NCBI GenBank assembly: GCA_037074615.1
Contig: CM073524.1
Span: 17,809,406 to 17,873,405 of the forward strand
Direction: 5' to 3'
Length of the DNA stretch: 64,000 bases
Source of the DNA: Leucaena leucocephala
Taxonomy: Eukaryota > Streptophyta > Magnoliopsida > Fabales > Fabaceae
The notes under the pieces were generated by a model. It was not told the DNA's origin, searched no databases, and was given only the letters and a program-made list of their open reading frames with translations. Below, piece by piece: positions 47,100-59,460 of this stretch. The first letter of the stretch is position 1. Every line of letters starts with the position of its first letter. The position numbers and the translations under genes were made by a program.

Positions 47100-47536
47100 T
47101 AGTTGTTATTCCTTCACTATGAGGTTGCTATTTTCTAGTGGTGGAGTTGTTATTTTCTTAGTTATGGGGTACTTGTGGAGTTGTTATTTCTTAGCGGTGG
47201 AGTTGTTATTTTCCAGTTATGGTGTTGTTATTTTCTATTGGTGGTGTTGTTATTTCCTAGTGGTGAAATTGTTATTTTTTCAGTTGTGGGGTTGTTATTT
47301 TCCATTGGTGGAGTTGTTATTCTTTCATTATGGGGTTGTTATTTACTAGTGGTAGAGTTGTTATTTTTTCAGATGTAGGGTAGTTATTCTTTCATGGTAG
47401 AGTTGTTATTCCTTCATTATGGGGTTGTTATTTCATAGTGGTGGAGTGGTTATTTCTTCACTATGGGGTTGTTATTTCCTAGTAGTGGAGTTACTATTTT
47501 TCCAGTTGTGGGATTGCTATTTTTCTAGTGGTTGAG
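47100..47536. repeat. GTTGTTATTTTC minisatellite
   Basis: About 13-15 degenerate units of roughly 28-34 bp occur with the core GTGGAGTTGTTATTTTCTAG and variants (GGGGTTGTTATTTCCTAGTG). Open frames seen across it are artefacts of the repeat. It ends where the Athila-like LTR begins at 47,537. It may be the tail of the Mutator-like element, which often carries repeat-rich ends. Confidence 0.8.
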
Positions 47537-48992
47537 TGATAAGCAGGTCGGATTGTCGTCTTCCGATCCATCAAAATAATATTGTTTGCACCCAATAATA
47601 TAGTATAAGGCACAACCGTATCGTTCTTCTTGCGGAGCTTTTCTATTGGAGACCTGGCGTATTGGCAAAAAATCTATTAAAACCCTGAGTAAAGCAAAAT
47701 GGTTTTAGGGTTTGGTTGATTTTTGATGCAATAAAATAAGGGTGCAGTAAAGTAAATATTTTTTTCTTTTTGATTAAGATGCAAATGCGTTGGTTTGTGA
47801 AAGAATTATGTGATGATAGACTCCTGATGATGAAAGCGTATCTATCCTTGTTCTTCATTTGATATGGAGTTTTTGAAATCACTAAGTCTTAAACAAAACC
47901 GTAATCCATCGATTGAGTCCAGAGCATTAATATTCCTTGAACTCCTTTGATCAAAGCTAGTTTAAAAACTCTTAATGCACTGTTAAAATCCACTTAGTGT
48001 ATAATTCAAATCAGATGATAAAAATGCCCTCGAATGATCGTCGATCAACAAACCCTAGATTTCAAGCATTTGAATTAATTAGCAACGATCGTTGATAACA
48101 GTTCAACTAACTTAAAATCAAAACTGAAATGTTATATTAAAACGACATTCAAAGCATCCAAAGTCAATTACAATTGTCTAATTTAAGAGTAATCAATCGA
48201 CACTCAATCCCTTGTTCATATGATAAAAACCCTAGATCTAGAAGCATCAAAACATGAAATAGGAGAAGATTAAAATAGAAAACTCCCTAGTGCAGTCCAT
48301 GAGCTCAAGACACGAGACCCATTACCAAGAGACTAAGGATTTACCCTCTCATGACTCCTATTATGCTACAATCGCTGTTCAAATATGATGCCATGAAGAA
48401 AGAAGAAGGTGAGATGAAGAGATGAATGACGGAGTTGTGTGGAGACAGTGGAGAGAGAGTTCGAGCACTGCTTCTTAGCCTAATCATGTCAAAAACTAAC
48501 CTCCCTTGCGTCTATGGCCTCCCTCTCCTTTTAACAGCAGGTTGACCTAATAAAAAATGCGCAGCTTCATGACTTTCTTCTTTGGTCGTGACCAGATCCA
48601 TGTTTTGGTTGCAACCTGTAAACGTAGAGAAGCTTCCCAGTAGAAATTAGGTCGCGACCTATAGATACTTTGGTCACGACTGAAAGAGACAGAAGCTGTT
48701 TCCTTGATTTAATTCTCTGTCTTGTGATTTCTTTTCTGCTCACATTAGTCCTTGCTCCTCTAAAATACCTGCAATTCAAAACCAAAGCTCATTGTAAAAG
48801 TCTCACCAGTAACGGAATAGCATATATGCAGTTTAGAGGAGTTAATTTACCATTTTACCCTTAAAACAACACATTGTCAAGTACCATCATGCATTACCAC
48901 AAAAGCACAATTACAGGTATAAAATGAATGGTAAAGTTATTATAAAACCCTTAAAAATGTCGCAGAAACCATACACAAATTGTGTCTTATCA
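47537..48992 (-). repeat. Athila-like 3' LTR
   Basis: 1,456 bp, with perfect 7-bp inverted ends TGATAAG...CTTATCA. The polypurine tract GGGGGAAT (complement of 48,993-49,001) lies just upstream on the minus strand. Four GTCGCGAC-type palindromes lie at 48,584-48,681. Confidence 0.85.
48584..48681. repeat. GTCGCGAC palindrome cluster 2 (in the Athila-like LTR)
   Basis: Sites are GGTCGTGACC at 48,584, GGTTGCAACC at 48,607, GGTCGCGACC at 48,650 and GGTCACGACT at 48,672. The last pair, with its 12-bp spacer and a following AGAGACAGAAG, resembles the first pair of cluster 1 (followed by GACAGAGAGG). Confidence 0.8.
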
Positions 48993-49005
48993 ATTCCCCC
49001 ACACT

Positions 49006-51275
49006 TGAACCTTTGTACTCCTGGACAAAGAAATGAATTACACTTAAGCTAACGCTATAAAATCCGAGATAACAACATAATCCATAGTGTAACCTGAAAA
49101 CAATTAATTCACCATCTTTTGGGAATACAAAAGTGATAATATGAGCAATGCCAAGTAATCAACTACTAAATGAAATCAACCTTAACCGTATGAGCGCAAT
49201 AGATTCTCTCTAAGAATATAAGTGTTTAGCTCTCTATATCATCTCATTCTTAGGGTTCTTTCACTCAGATTCAAATTGGAAAACATCCTACTATATGCTT
49301 GTAATGACTATAAATATCAGCAACCATATAACACTTATATAAAGAATCAAGAGATCTTTTAGGGGTGAAATGATGGAGATAGGCCACGTGGAATGGAATA
49401 TGAAGGGTAGAAAGTACTATATGCATTCAATAATGAATATGAATTTATGTCTTTAGAGATATAGAGGTGATAATTGTGCTAATAGGAGTTGATAATAGTG
49501 CCTTCTTCACTTCACTTCTCTTCTCTTTTTCTTTTCTTTTCTTTGTTTCTTTCTTCAATTTTTCTTGCACTCTCTCTCTATTTTTTTTCGTGCAATATGC
49601 TCTTTTCTCTTCTTTTTATTTGGCACCTTATACATAAAAGATGTAGCACAACATCACAATAATAATGAGTTTTTTTTACATGAATAACAAGTTTATTCTA
49701 GAAAGATGTTTATGCATATATAACTTTCTATGATAGAAAAATAAAAGTGATGGGCTCAAAGGGGGTGACTACGGATATAATATATGATGGGCTTGTGTTT
49801 GGGGTAAATGGGTTTAGAAATGAATGCCTCTATCATGTTCAATAACATAAATGCGCAAGTACTTCTCAACTCAGAGCCAAGAGAAGTTTTAGAGGATATA
49901 AAGCAATTGAATACTCACTCAATATAGGAATTAAGGCTGAGAATCCTTCCAACTAAGGTTTTCATTTAAATTGCTCATAAGCTAAAGTCTCAAGCACTGT
50001 TCATCATTCACTAGGCATTAAACACTTATCACAACTGCAAACCCTCTTAAATGATGATTAAAAGTTTTAAAGTAATCACTTAGAATCATGTAATAATCCC
50101 AAATCTAACAATGAAAACTTAAGTGTTTCCAATTCAATTTCCAAAAAATTTAAACAAAAAATTCAAGTGTGAAAATGGTTTCTGTAAGCTCTTTATGCAA
50201 AAGGTTGAAAAGCAAGAGGGTAATGAATCATTTATAAAGCATCATAGTAGCTCAAAAAGAATCCCTCTATACAGCATTGCACAAAGCAAAGAGAAGGTAA
50301 ATAGACATTTTCACACTCAGGTAGCGACTATAAGCAGTGAAGGTCGCGACCAAAGTTCACAGTGGGTGCTGGCTCTAACTTACCAAAACTAGTCGCGACT
50401 AGGAAAGGTTCCTGTCATGACACAAATGCACAAAGAGGTTTAGTCGCGACCTAAAGACACTAGCATCGCGACAGTGTTTTACAGAGAGTCCACAATCAAC
50501 AATTCTCAAACCAGGTCGTGACAATATTAGACATATGTCGCGACCAATTTTCACAGAGAGCATATAAAGTCCAAAATTCCATGCTAGGTCGCGACTAAAA
50601 ATAGTGAAGGTCGCGACCAATGTTTACAGAGACTATCATGTGATAGATTTCAAAGCCCAAAACATCTTTTACACTTAAAATTTTTTAGCTAACAATAAAA
50701 CAGTTTAAAGTGGGGATCCAATTTTAGCAATTCATCATACATTAAGATCAAAAACCAAAAACTTTATGATGAAAGATTGGATTAAGTGAAGAAGTTTTAC
50801 ATTAATTAGCACAGAGACAAGCAAATCTCCCTTACACTTAAACTTGACATTGTCCTTATTGTCAGTAAAGGTATCAAAAATCACAGCATTGTAGAAGGTT
50901 AATGGCTCCAACACAGTAGGCAAACACGTCACTCAATGCAAATTTGACAATGAAGCTCACAATCACATTCAAATCATGTATCACAATCATGGGGAGCAAC
51001 GATGATAAGATGGGTAAACTATATCATGCAATTGAGTTTGTAAAATAGCCCAGGATAGAAGCAATAAGTAAATAGCCACAGGAGTGTCATACAAAATAGA
51101 AACAAACCGAAAATAAATAGAAATAAATTAAAAATAGACACTATCCTACTGAATCATCCCTTTCCAATCATCAAACCAATATATTAACATATAGCATTAG
51201 GAAAACTTGTAAAGGTAAGAGATAGGAAAGGGACAACCTGGCCTCAAGGCGGCAAAGTGGGTTCCTCATAAAGTT
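49006..51275 (-). other. Athila-like non-coding region between pol and the 3' LTR
   Basis: Athila elements often carry an env-like ORF here, but no such frame is visible in this copy. A pyrimidine-rich tract lies at about 49,505-49,620 (TTCTCTTTTTCTTTTCTTTT and similar). A palindrome cluster lies at 50,320-50,618. Confidence 0.55.
50320..50618. repeat. GTCGCGAC palindrome cluster 3 (in the Athila-like internal region)
   Basis: About nine sites occur in 300 bp: 50,320 (GGTAGCGACT), 50,342 (GGTCGCGACC), 50,391 (AGTCGCGACT), 50,442 (AGTCGCGACC), 50,464 (CATCGCGACA), 50,513 (GGTCGTGACA), 50,536 (TGTCGCGACC), 50,587 (GGTCGCGACT) and 50,609 (GGTCGCGACC). They come in pairs with a roughly 12-22 bp spacer, and the second member is often followed by a TTCACAG(AGAG) or TTTACAGAG phrase. 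Confidence 0.88.
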
Positions 51276-54202
51276 TCAAAAGATGGCCATTTGCTTGGAA
51301 GATTTTGCCTGTCGCTTCCTCTTTAACTCGATCATCCCAAAGTCGTAGACTTTAACAACTGTGTAAGGTCCATCCCAGCTAGTTTTGAATTTACCATGTT
51401 TAAACTTGAACCCTTGGTACCTCAACACTCTATCACCTTCCTTAAACCTCTTCCTCAAGATATGGGCATCATTGAATGCCTTTGTCTTTTGTTTATAGAT
51501 CTCAGAGCTACTATAGGCATCCAATCTAATCTCTTATAGCTCTTGAATCTGCAATAACCCCTCTGAACTCGCTTCTACAAGGTCCTCATTGCAAGTTTTC
51601 ACAGCCCAAAATATCTTGTGCTCTATCTCCACAGGCATGTGACAAGCTTTCCCAAAAATTATCCTATAAGGGGACATGCCTAAAGGGGTTTTAAAAGCTG
51701 TTCTGTATGCCCATAAAGCATCATCAAGTCACAAGTTCCAATCCTTATTGGATGGCTTAACAATCTTTTCTAAAATGTGTCTTATCTCTCTATTAGAAAC
51801 CTCTGCTAGACCATTAGTTTGAGGGTGGTATACGGTTGAGACTTTATGAGCACCATATTTTGCCAATAAGCTATTGATTAACTTATTGCAAAAGTATGTG
51901 CCTTGATCACTGATTATTGCTTTTGGTACTCCAAATCTACTAAAAATATGAGACGTTAAAAACTTGGAGACCATTTAGGCATCATCTAGTCTTGTAGGGA
52001 TAGCCTCTACCCACCTAGATAAATAGTCTACAGCCAATAAAATGTAATAAAACCGTACTGCAGGTGGAAAATATCCCATGAAATCTATTCCCCAAACATA
52101 AAAAATCTCATAAAATAGAATAGGTTGTTGCGGCATCTCATTCCTTTTACTAATCCCCCCAAATCTTTGGCATCTATCACAAGTTCTATAAAATTCAAAA
52201 GCATCTTTAAAAAGGGAAGGCCGATAAAAACTGGATTCAAGGACTTTTTGTGTAGTCCTTTTACCACCAAAATGGCCACCACAAACCCATGAATGGCAAG
52301 CTTATAAAACTGATTTGTGATCTTAGTCTAGGACACATCGTCTTAATACTTGGTCTAGCATAACCTCCATAGAAAAGGTTTGTCCCAAATGAAGTATTTA
52401 GATTCACTCTTGAGCTTTTGGGCCTGAAATCTAGTCAAATGAGAAGGGATTAGGCCAGTTTCAATGAAATTAACTAAATGAGCATACCAAGGTTCCACAA
52501 TAGCAACCAAACAAAGAGATTGATCAGAGAAAAAAATCATAAATAAGATCAGAATTGAGTACTCCCCTAGTATCTGTTAGTAATCTGCTTAGATGATCTA
52601 CAACATGGTTCACATTACCAGCTCAATCCCTCACTTTTATATCGAACTCTTGAAGCAGTAGCATCTATAGTAGAAGCCTTGGCGTAGATTGAGGTTTATG
52701 GAACAAATACTTGATAGCTGCATGATCTATGTACACAACAACTTTGGAGTTAACGAGATAAGGTCTAAATTTATCCAAAGCTACTACGATTGCAAATAAT
52801 TCTTTCTCAGTAATGGTGTAATTAATTTGAGCAGCATCAAGTATTTTTTAGGCAAGGCAATCACTCTAGATAAATTACCTTCCTTTTGACCTATCATAGC
52901 TCCCACAGTATAATTGGAAGCATCACATGATAGTTTAAAAGGAAGATCCCAATTTGGTGAAGTTAGGATATATGGAGAAACCAATCTATCCTTCAATTTT
53001 TCAAAAGCCTCTTTGCAATCAGTCGAGAAAATAAAGTCAGTGTCTTTCTGCAGAAGCTTTGAGAGTGGTAAAGCAATTTTGCTAAAATCTTTAATGAATC
53101 TTCTGTAAAATCCAACGTGCCCCAGAAAAGATCCGAAGTTATTTTAAGTTGTGGGGGTAGGGCAATGAGGAAATTACTTCAATTTTTGCTTTATCCACCT
53201 CAATTCCCTTGCTAGATATAAGATATCCAAGCACTATTCCATGATCAACCATGAATGGAACTTTTCAAAATTCAAAACCAGTTTTTTCTCAATACATCTA
53301 GCAAGAATTCTATCAAGGCTCTCAAGACACTCATCAAAAGAATTACCATATACAGTAAAATCATCCATGAACAATCAATGCATTTTTCAATGAAATCAGT
53401 AAATATAGAAAGCATACAATGCTGAATATGCCAGGAGCATTACATAAACCAAATGGCATTCTTTTATAAGCATATGTAAGAAAAGGACATGTAAATGTGG
53501 TCTTTTCTTGGTCCCTCGGGTCTATTAGAATCTAGAAGTATCCTGAATACCCATCTAGGAAACAGTAATGACTTTTCCCTGCTAATCTTTCTAAAATTTG
53601 ATCAATAAAAGGTAAGGGAAAATGGTCTTTCCTAGTAGAGTCATTCAACTTCCTATAGTCAATACAAATCCTCCATGAATTTTGCACTCTAGTAGGTATC
53701 AACTCATTATTCTTGTTCTTTACTACTGTCAGTCCACTTTTTTTAGGCACTACATGCACAGGTGATACCCATTCACTATCTGGAATAGCATATACGATTC
53801 CTACTTTTAACAATTTCCTAATCTCCTTCTTAACCATATCAGAGATCAACGAGTTTAATCTCCTTTGGGGTTGTTTAATTGGCTTGGAATCTTTATTCAG
53901 CAAAATCCTATGAGAGTGCAAACAGTGGCATCTATCCGTTTTATGTCAGCTAATTGCCAACCCAAAGCCTCTCTATTCTTCCTAAGCACACTCAATACCC
54001 TAGATTCTTCACTAATAGTTAAAGCACTAGAAATTATTACTGGCAATTTCGAGACTAGTTCAAGATAAGCATACTTTAGGTTAGAAGGCAAATCTTTCAA
54101 CTCTAAATCTGGGGGTTGGACAATAGAAGGAATAAGATGGGGGCAATCATTCAAATTAGAAATACTCCCATTTGTAGATTCTTGAAGGTTACTCATTATC
54201 AT
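51276..54202 (-). pseudogene. Athila-like pol relic
   Basis: Reading right to left, 54,202-53,897 holds the region before RT (LELKDLPSNLKYAYLELVSK and VLRKNREALGWQLADIKRID). Positions 53,921-53,532 hold the start of reverse transcriptase (WRICIDYRKLNDSTRKDHFP and ERLAGKSHYCFLDGYSGYF). About 53,100-52,784 is the RNase H start (WDLPFKLSCDASNYTVGAMI). About 52,540-52,085 is the integrase N-terminal part, and 51,974-51,729 is the integrase core (FSRFGVPKAIISDQGTYFCN and YHPQTNGLAEVSNREI). Positions 51,524-51,276 hold the post-integrase tail (FKFKHGKFKTSWDGPYTVVK). Stops and frameshifts separate all blocks. Confidence 0.9.
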
Positions 54203-54230
54203 ATCCTCTCTTTCCTAGCTTCATCTTCTC

Positions 54231-54612
54231 CAAATCAGTACCCTGTTATGATTGGAAAAGATAGGGGTGAGATTTCGGGGGAAATCTTAGTAACAAACGG
54301 TACCATTCAATGCATACAAGATGAATGCAAGTGCATGACATGTGTTTCCTTTAGCTTCCATTTGCATACTATCATGCTTCATGCTTATCACTATTATGCA
54401 TAACCATAAACTCATAAAGGGAAGAGCATATATCATCATCACATATCATAATCATATTAAGACACAAGCATATACATCAAGCATACAAGAATGGGTAAGT
54501 TCACTACCTGGCATGTAGCCCTTCCTTTAGTCCTTAACCTTTGATCTGAGGTTCCACCTTTTCATAGGTCAGAGCCTATACATAGCATAATAATATTTTA
54601 TTATGATATTAT
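54231..54612 (-). repeat. Diverged LTR-L-like fragment
   Basis: AGGGGTGAGATTTCGGGGGA, followed by AATCTTAGTAACAAA, and later phrases run parallel to the conserved GATGAGATTCGGGGGAATCT block of family L but with many differences. It is probably a relative of that family that cut the Athila-like element. Its ends are not defined. Confidence 0.45.
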
Positions 54613-57600
54613 TGAAACATCCTCCTTTATACTCCTCAGAGTACACTTGCGGAAGCAATATTGGCTTAACTTAAGTCCAGAGATTGAACTTTTACTCTTA
54701 AGTTCTTCATTCTGAACCTTTACTTTGAGAACTGGTTTCTCTCATACTACACATCCAAATGAGGCTTATTACCTATCTGCGGAATGCCCCAGATGTGTAC
54801 TATCGGCTCACTAAATCTTGTGGCCAGACCCCTCTGTTTACTAGGTCAAACTGAGGTTAGAACACTGCTACCTCAGGACCTGCGAATTTCCCTCCTAAAT
54901 CATCATCCACAAATTGAACATGCCAAACAGTATTTATCATTGAATATCAGAATGTCATACAAAATGGCATATACAACCGCTACATAGAATTCTCATATTT
55001 TTATTACATCTCTTTCTGCCTAAACTCCGGCAGCATAACCGCTACGCTTCATCTGTACAAAGAACTGAACTGTACTGATTCGGTAATCCCCTCATGAGAA
55101 CTACCATTCTACGTAGTACCCAGGAAAGACTAGATGAACCGGCTAGGTCCACTCACTTCAGCCTCCTTAGACAGCACTACGTACACAGTACTTATCAGCT
55201 CCTTTCTCTACTAGTGCCATCTTGTCATAATTTCGGCAGCATAACAGTGTCACTTAAAATTCCCAGAATTTATTTTGACATAACCTCCCCTGTAATGGTT
55301 TACTTATTGGGATGAGATTCGGGGGAATCTCAGTAGCAACAATCATAACAATATATGTAATGCAGAGTGACAGTGCTTGCTTGTGATTGTGTAGAGATAA
55401 GTATGCCGCATGCTTCCATGCTTAATAACATATGATCATAGCATTATAGCAGAGCTTCAAACATAACATATAAGATAACAATACAACCAAACAATAGCAC
55501 AACAAATCACAAATCCATTACATAAAAGCTAGGATTAGTTACTACCTGGCTAGCTCAGCAGAACCTTACTATCTCTATTCTGCTTCCAGCTCCGCCAGAA
55601 CTTCCTTTCTTCCTTTCCTCCTTTCTCTCTTCTTTTCCTTCTCCTTCTCTCTCTTCTTTCTCTCCCTCCCCTTGCCCATGTGTGATGCAAATGAAGGCCA
55701 AGGGGGGGTATATATAGCCTCCTCCAATGGCATTCTCGTAGATTCTTTGAACTCTGAATATGTGGTCCTGGTTTTTCCTGGAATTTCCTATTTTTCTTTA
55801 TTCCTTTTACTGCATCATGCGTGACATCATCTCAAGGCCACCTCATGGGACACCTCATCGCCACATTCTTCAGATGTCACAATTCCTGGACACTTCATCA
55901 GTTGACTCAGCATCTCCAGTCCAATCCAGTACCGGTCCGGTCTGATTTCCCACAAACTGGACTCACCGGCTAAGATTGTGTCACATGTCCTTAACTTTTC
56001 TTCTCCCTCTATGATGACGCCATGTGGCATCTGGAAGGGACCTTTCACGCCTTCCAATGCTATCCAGATAAGTCCAGGACTTTATCTGATCACCTCCTCG
56101 ATTATTGTGCCGACCGAGTAACTTTACTTTATTGAAACAGCATTAAAATAGCATTTTAATGCCACTTTTTCCCACATATCACTGGGCCTACGTTTTTGGG
56201 CCTTGGAATATTATCTTGGGTCTCTGATCAAACTCAATACTCTGATGGCTCGATTCCCAAGAAACAGCCCTTGGCAAATTACCAAAATACCCCTGAGTGC
56301 CCTTTCTTATGCTATCTTAGCCCTAAGGGTAAAATCATCATTTTACACCTTTCTGTACCCTGTCAGGGTATATACTGACTCTAAGTAACTTTATCTATAT
56401 GTGCCTTGGCTCCTGGGCCTGTCCAGAATGACCAAAATGCCCTCCATTCCTCTATTACCCTTTAATACAACACAGGGGCATTTTCGTAATTTCGCACTTT
56501 TCCGGGGTTCTGCTGGACACTGGCCCACCCATCAGTCCAAGTATCTTATTGGGCCTTTGATGGCGCCATTATTGGGCCTTTCAGGGTCCATTACCCTCAT
56601 GGCACGCATTACGATGAATCTTCCCTTGTCAATGATTATTGAATATTTTATCTATTATTCACCGTTTATACACATATCCGGACACCGGCTCCTTCTGTTC
56701 GATACACTCGCCTGCGGTGTTCAGGCATCCCTGTGAGTCATATCAGTCATCTGACTGAGGTCATCCGAACTCATTCAGTCCCTTTTCAAATACCGATAAA
56801 TCTCCCTATCGGATACCCAGAGGCCTCACACTCCCGTCTGGATTTTCTAATTTGCGAATAACTTTTTCTATAGGCCTCCTATCGGTATTCTGTCAGTTTT
56901 CCGACATCCGCCCCATAAGGACGCATCATCCTGTATTTTCTCACTTAGATCTGAGATCTAGGATATCCGGTAGGAATTTTTATAACTTTTGGACTATCAG
57001 ATCAATTATGGCTATCTGGAGTCTTGAAAAATTCCTGTATTAAGCCAGATTACCGAGCGTCACTTGCTCTCTCTACCGGTGAAATCTGGGACTGAAATGC
57101 TTTCGGGCAGTCCAAACCACTTCCGGCCTGACTTTTTTTAATTACAATTTAGCCCCAAGGAACTTTTCTTCTTTTCATTTAAGTCCCTTTTTACTTGGCT
57201 AAAATTACACTTAAGGCCCCCATATTTTTGTCTACTTTTCCTTTTTGGCCTTGCACTTTTTCATAATTGCATCTAAGTCCCTTCCTTTTCTTTTCTTTAC
57301 TTTACTAGGTCTAGGGGCATTATTGTCTTTTCATATCTTACCAGAGTATTCTCTGGCCCTGGTCAACTATCCAGATACCCCTTCTTGACTGTCTAACCTT
57401 GGCCAAATGACCAAAATACCCTTTACTCATTCTTCAGTTATTCTATAACATAAGGGCATTTTCGTCATTTTGCACCTTTTTCCCGGACACCGGCCCCTCT
57501 TACCACTGAACTGATATTATGGGCTTGGGCCTTCCCTGGTGTCACTGTGGGCCTTAGAAAACACTGTATAGCCTCTAGCCATAGTCCGATTATCTCTATT

Positions 57601-58019
57601 CGGACTGCTATTCCTTTACCGATTATAACTGTAAATTCCCATCTTCGAGAATTTTTACAGAAAAATCGGAACCTCAAATCAAAATTCTGTGTTGCGTTAT
57701 TCAATCCGGAATCCTTTTCTCTATCTCCCGGTCTTTTCAGATATTTTATCCGGACCGGGCTATTTTTGCCTAAAAGTACGCTTCCGCGCACACTTTTCAA
57801 AAATGACCATTTTACCCTTGGTCACATTTTTAATTCTTTCATACACATAGAGACCTCATATGCACATTTCACAGTTCAGTGAAATGATCAGCATAATTTT
57901 CTCTATTTTCTGGCAAAATATGGTACTCATCGGCTACCAGCCTGATCTTTCCCATAATTACGATTATGCCCTTGAATTCTCTTTCTGGTATCTCTAGGCC
58001 TAAAAATTGGGGTGTTACA
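54613..58019 (-). repeat. Giant gypsy-type LTR (family L), copy 3, with polypurine tract
   Basis: On the + strand it runs from TGAAACATCCTCCTTTATAC to GGGGTGTTACA, 3,407 bp, the longest copy. On the right, TTTCTACCCCCTTAAAAT follows, whose complement is the polypurine tract typical of chromovirus-type gypsy elements (AATTTCGAGGATGAAATTTA upstream of AAGGGGG). It is therefore the 3' LTR of a minus-oriented element. TATA (complement CTATATATAC) lies at 55,709-55,718. The region 56,290-56,480 is echoed at 57,300-57,460 (ACCAAAATGCCC / GGGCATTTTCGT words), which helps explain the extra length. Confidence 0.85.
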
Positions 58020-58744
58020 TTTCTACCCCCTTAAAATAAATTTCATCCTCGAAATTTACTTAATACCTTAATCAACTATCCTGGATATAGCTCCTTTGTA
58101 TATCTTTTTCTGGTTTATGACTAAGGCTTAGGGGATTCATCCTCTTATACTTATGGACAATTCACTACACTTGCGAGTAGTGTCCATTTCTTTCATATCT
58201 TATCCCTTAGAATTTTAATGTAATTCTGGGGTCTATATCACTCCTCTTACACTTTGCTAGGCTTTCAGGAGAAATATTGTTCTTCTGACTTTCTTTCTCC
58301 TGATACGAGATCATAACCCAGATAACTTCTCTGACTTTTCTTAACTTTGTTCAGCCTCTTACATAACTTTATGCATCTATGCCAAACTTTTGTGGCATTT
58401 GCACTTTTTTTTTCTTATCCCTTCTTAGGGCTTATCTATTGTTAGGCTACTCTTGCCTTAACACTCTTTGTACTTCTGGGTTAGGGCTAAGTCCCTCTTC
58501 ATATAGCTCTAGGCCCTAGTATTCTTTCTTATAGAACTACGTTCTATCTTTGCTTTGCCTTAGACCCTCTTCTCTAAGTCTCTCTGGCCTTTTAATCTCT
58601 CATGACTTGTTATAATGACCACTTTCTTTAGAACAGAAAATAACTTTTCATTATCCACATCATCATCTAGGCATATAGATCCTTATAGCTCAGTCGCCCT
58701 TATCGCTATGGTTCTTCTTAACCATTCTTAGGGTCGACCTTAGG

Positions 58745-58985
58745 GAATATTGGAGACTCTATCTGGGGTAAGAGCAAATACCTTTCCTAGAGATGTCATC
58801 ATTCTTAAGGAAACCTCTTGCAAAGTGGCCTTTCTTACCACAACTGCTTTGCCCTGCTTGACACTCCCATGTGCCATGGCTCTTTCCACCACATTGACAT
58901 CTCTGCTCTCCAACCTGATCATTACTTTGATCAATCCCCTGTCTGAACTATTGCCTCTTTCTCTTGCTATTGGCTTCACAACTTG
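58745..58985 (-). pseudogene. Gag zinc-knuckle relic, near the polypurine tract
   Basis: Read on the minus strand, one frame gives DQVGEQRCQCGGKSHGTWEC, followed by QAGQSSCGKKGHFARGF. This is recognisable as a double-knuckle gypsy gag region with a one-residue loss in the first knuckle and both outer Cys of the second knuckle replaced. A shifted frame continues with GKVFALTPD, matching the G-R-V-Y-A-L-T phrase after the knuckles of the other gag at 61.3 kb. Confidence 0.7.
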
Positions 58986-59299
58986 AGCTACCTCCCAGAG
59001 TTCTCTTAGCCAATGCTTTTCTATTCTCTATTCACAGGGAATTCTCTTTTCTGCTTCTCAGGCATACTTCTACAAAACTTTGAATATCAGTACTCAGATT
59101 TGTACTTGGACTCCGTATTTGTTAAGGAAAAACTAAGTTCAGTCTGTATAATATAGGCTATCTGAGAAAAACTATTTAAAATAATTTCTCTGGGTGAGTT
59201 TATCAACTAGTGAAGCTTCCTCACCTTAACTTCGTCTTTGGCATTCATCTTCCCAAAGAGATACTACATTGTACTCATATCTCATGGCTCATTACTTTC

Positions 59300-59460
59300 C
59301 TTAGGCTAGGTCTAACTGCGACCTCGGGATCTAACTGCGATCAACCGTTTGCCTCTTTAGAATCTAACTACGACTCTGAAGCTGTTAGGATCTATCTGTG
59401 ATCCTGGAGCCATGCTAGCATTTAACTGCGACCCTCCAGAATCTAACTGTGATTCTGTTG
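59300..59460. repeat. TAACTGCGA tandem phrases
   Basis: About six imperfect copies of (G/A)ATCTAACTGCGACCTC-like phrases occur in 160 bp, at irregular spacing. A second set at 59,620-59,800 repeats AGATCCAACTCTTATCT...AAGAGTGATCT twice. Their function is unknown. Confidence 0.6.

Larger units (their letters stand above)
47537..54230 (-). mobile_element. Athila-like Ty3/gypsy element, 3' part
   Basis: It comprises a 3' LTR (47,537-48,992), a polypurine tract, about 2.2 kb of non-coding sequence and a pol relic (51,276-54,202), all on the minus strand. Gag and the 5' LTR are missing, because the element is cut at about 54,230 by other LTR sequence. The wording of the pol domains is of the Athila type. 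Confidence 0.85.

Noticed and set aside
47119..47378. Two overlapping open frames rich in V, L, F and C residues
   Set aside because: They run through the GTTGTTATTTTC minisatellite, and the translation simply repeats with the array. Nothing suggests a real membrane protein.
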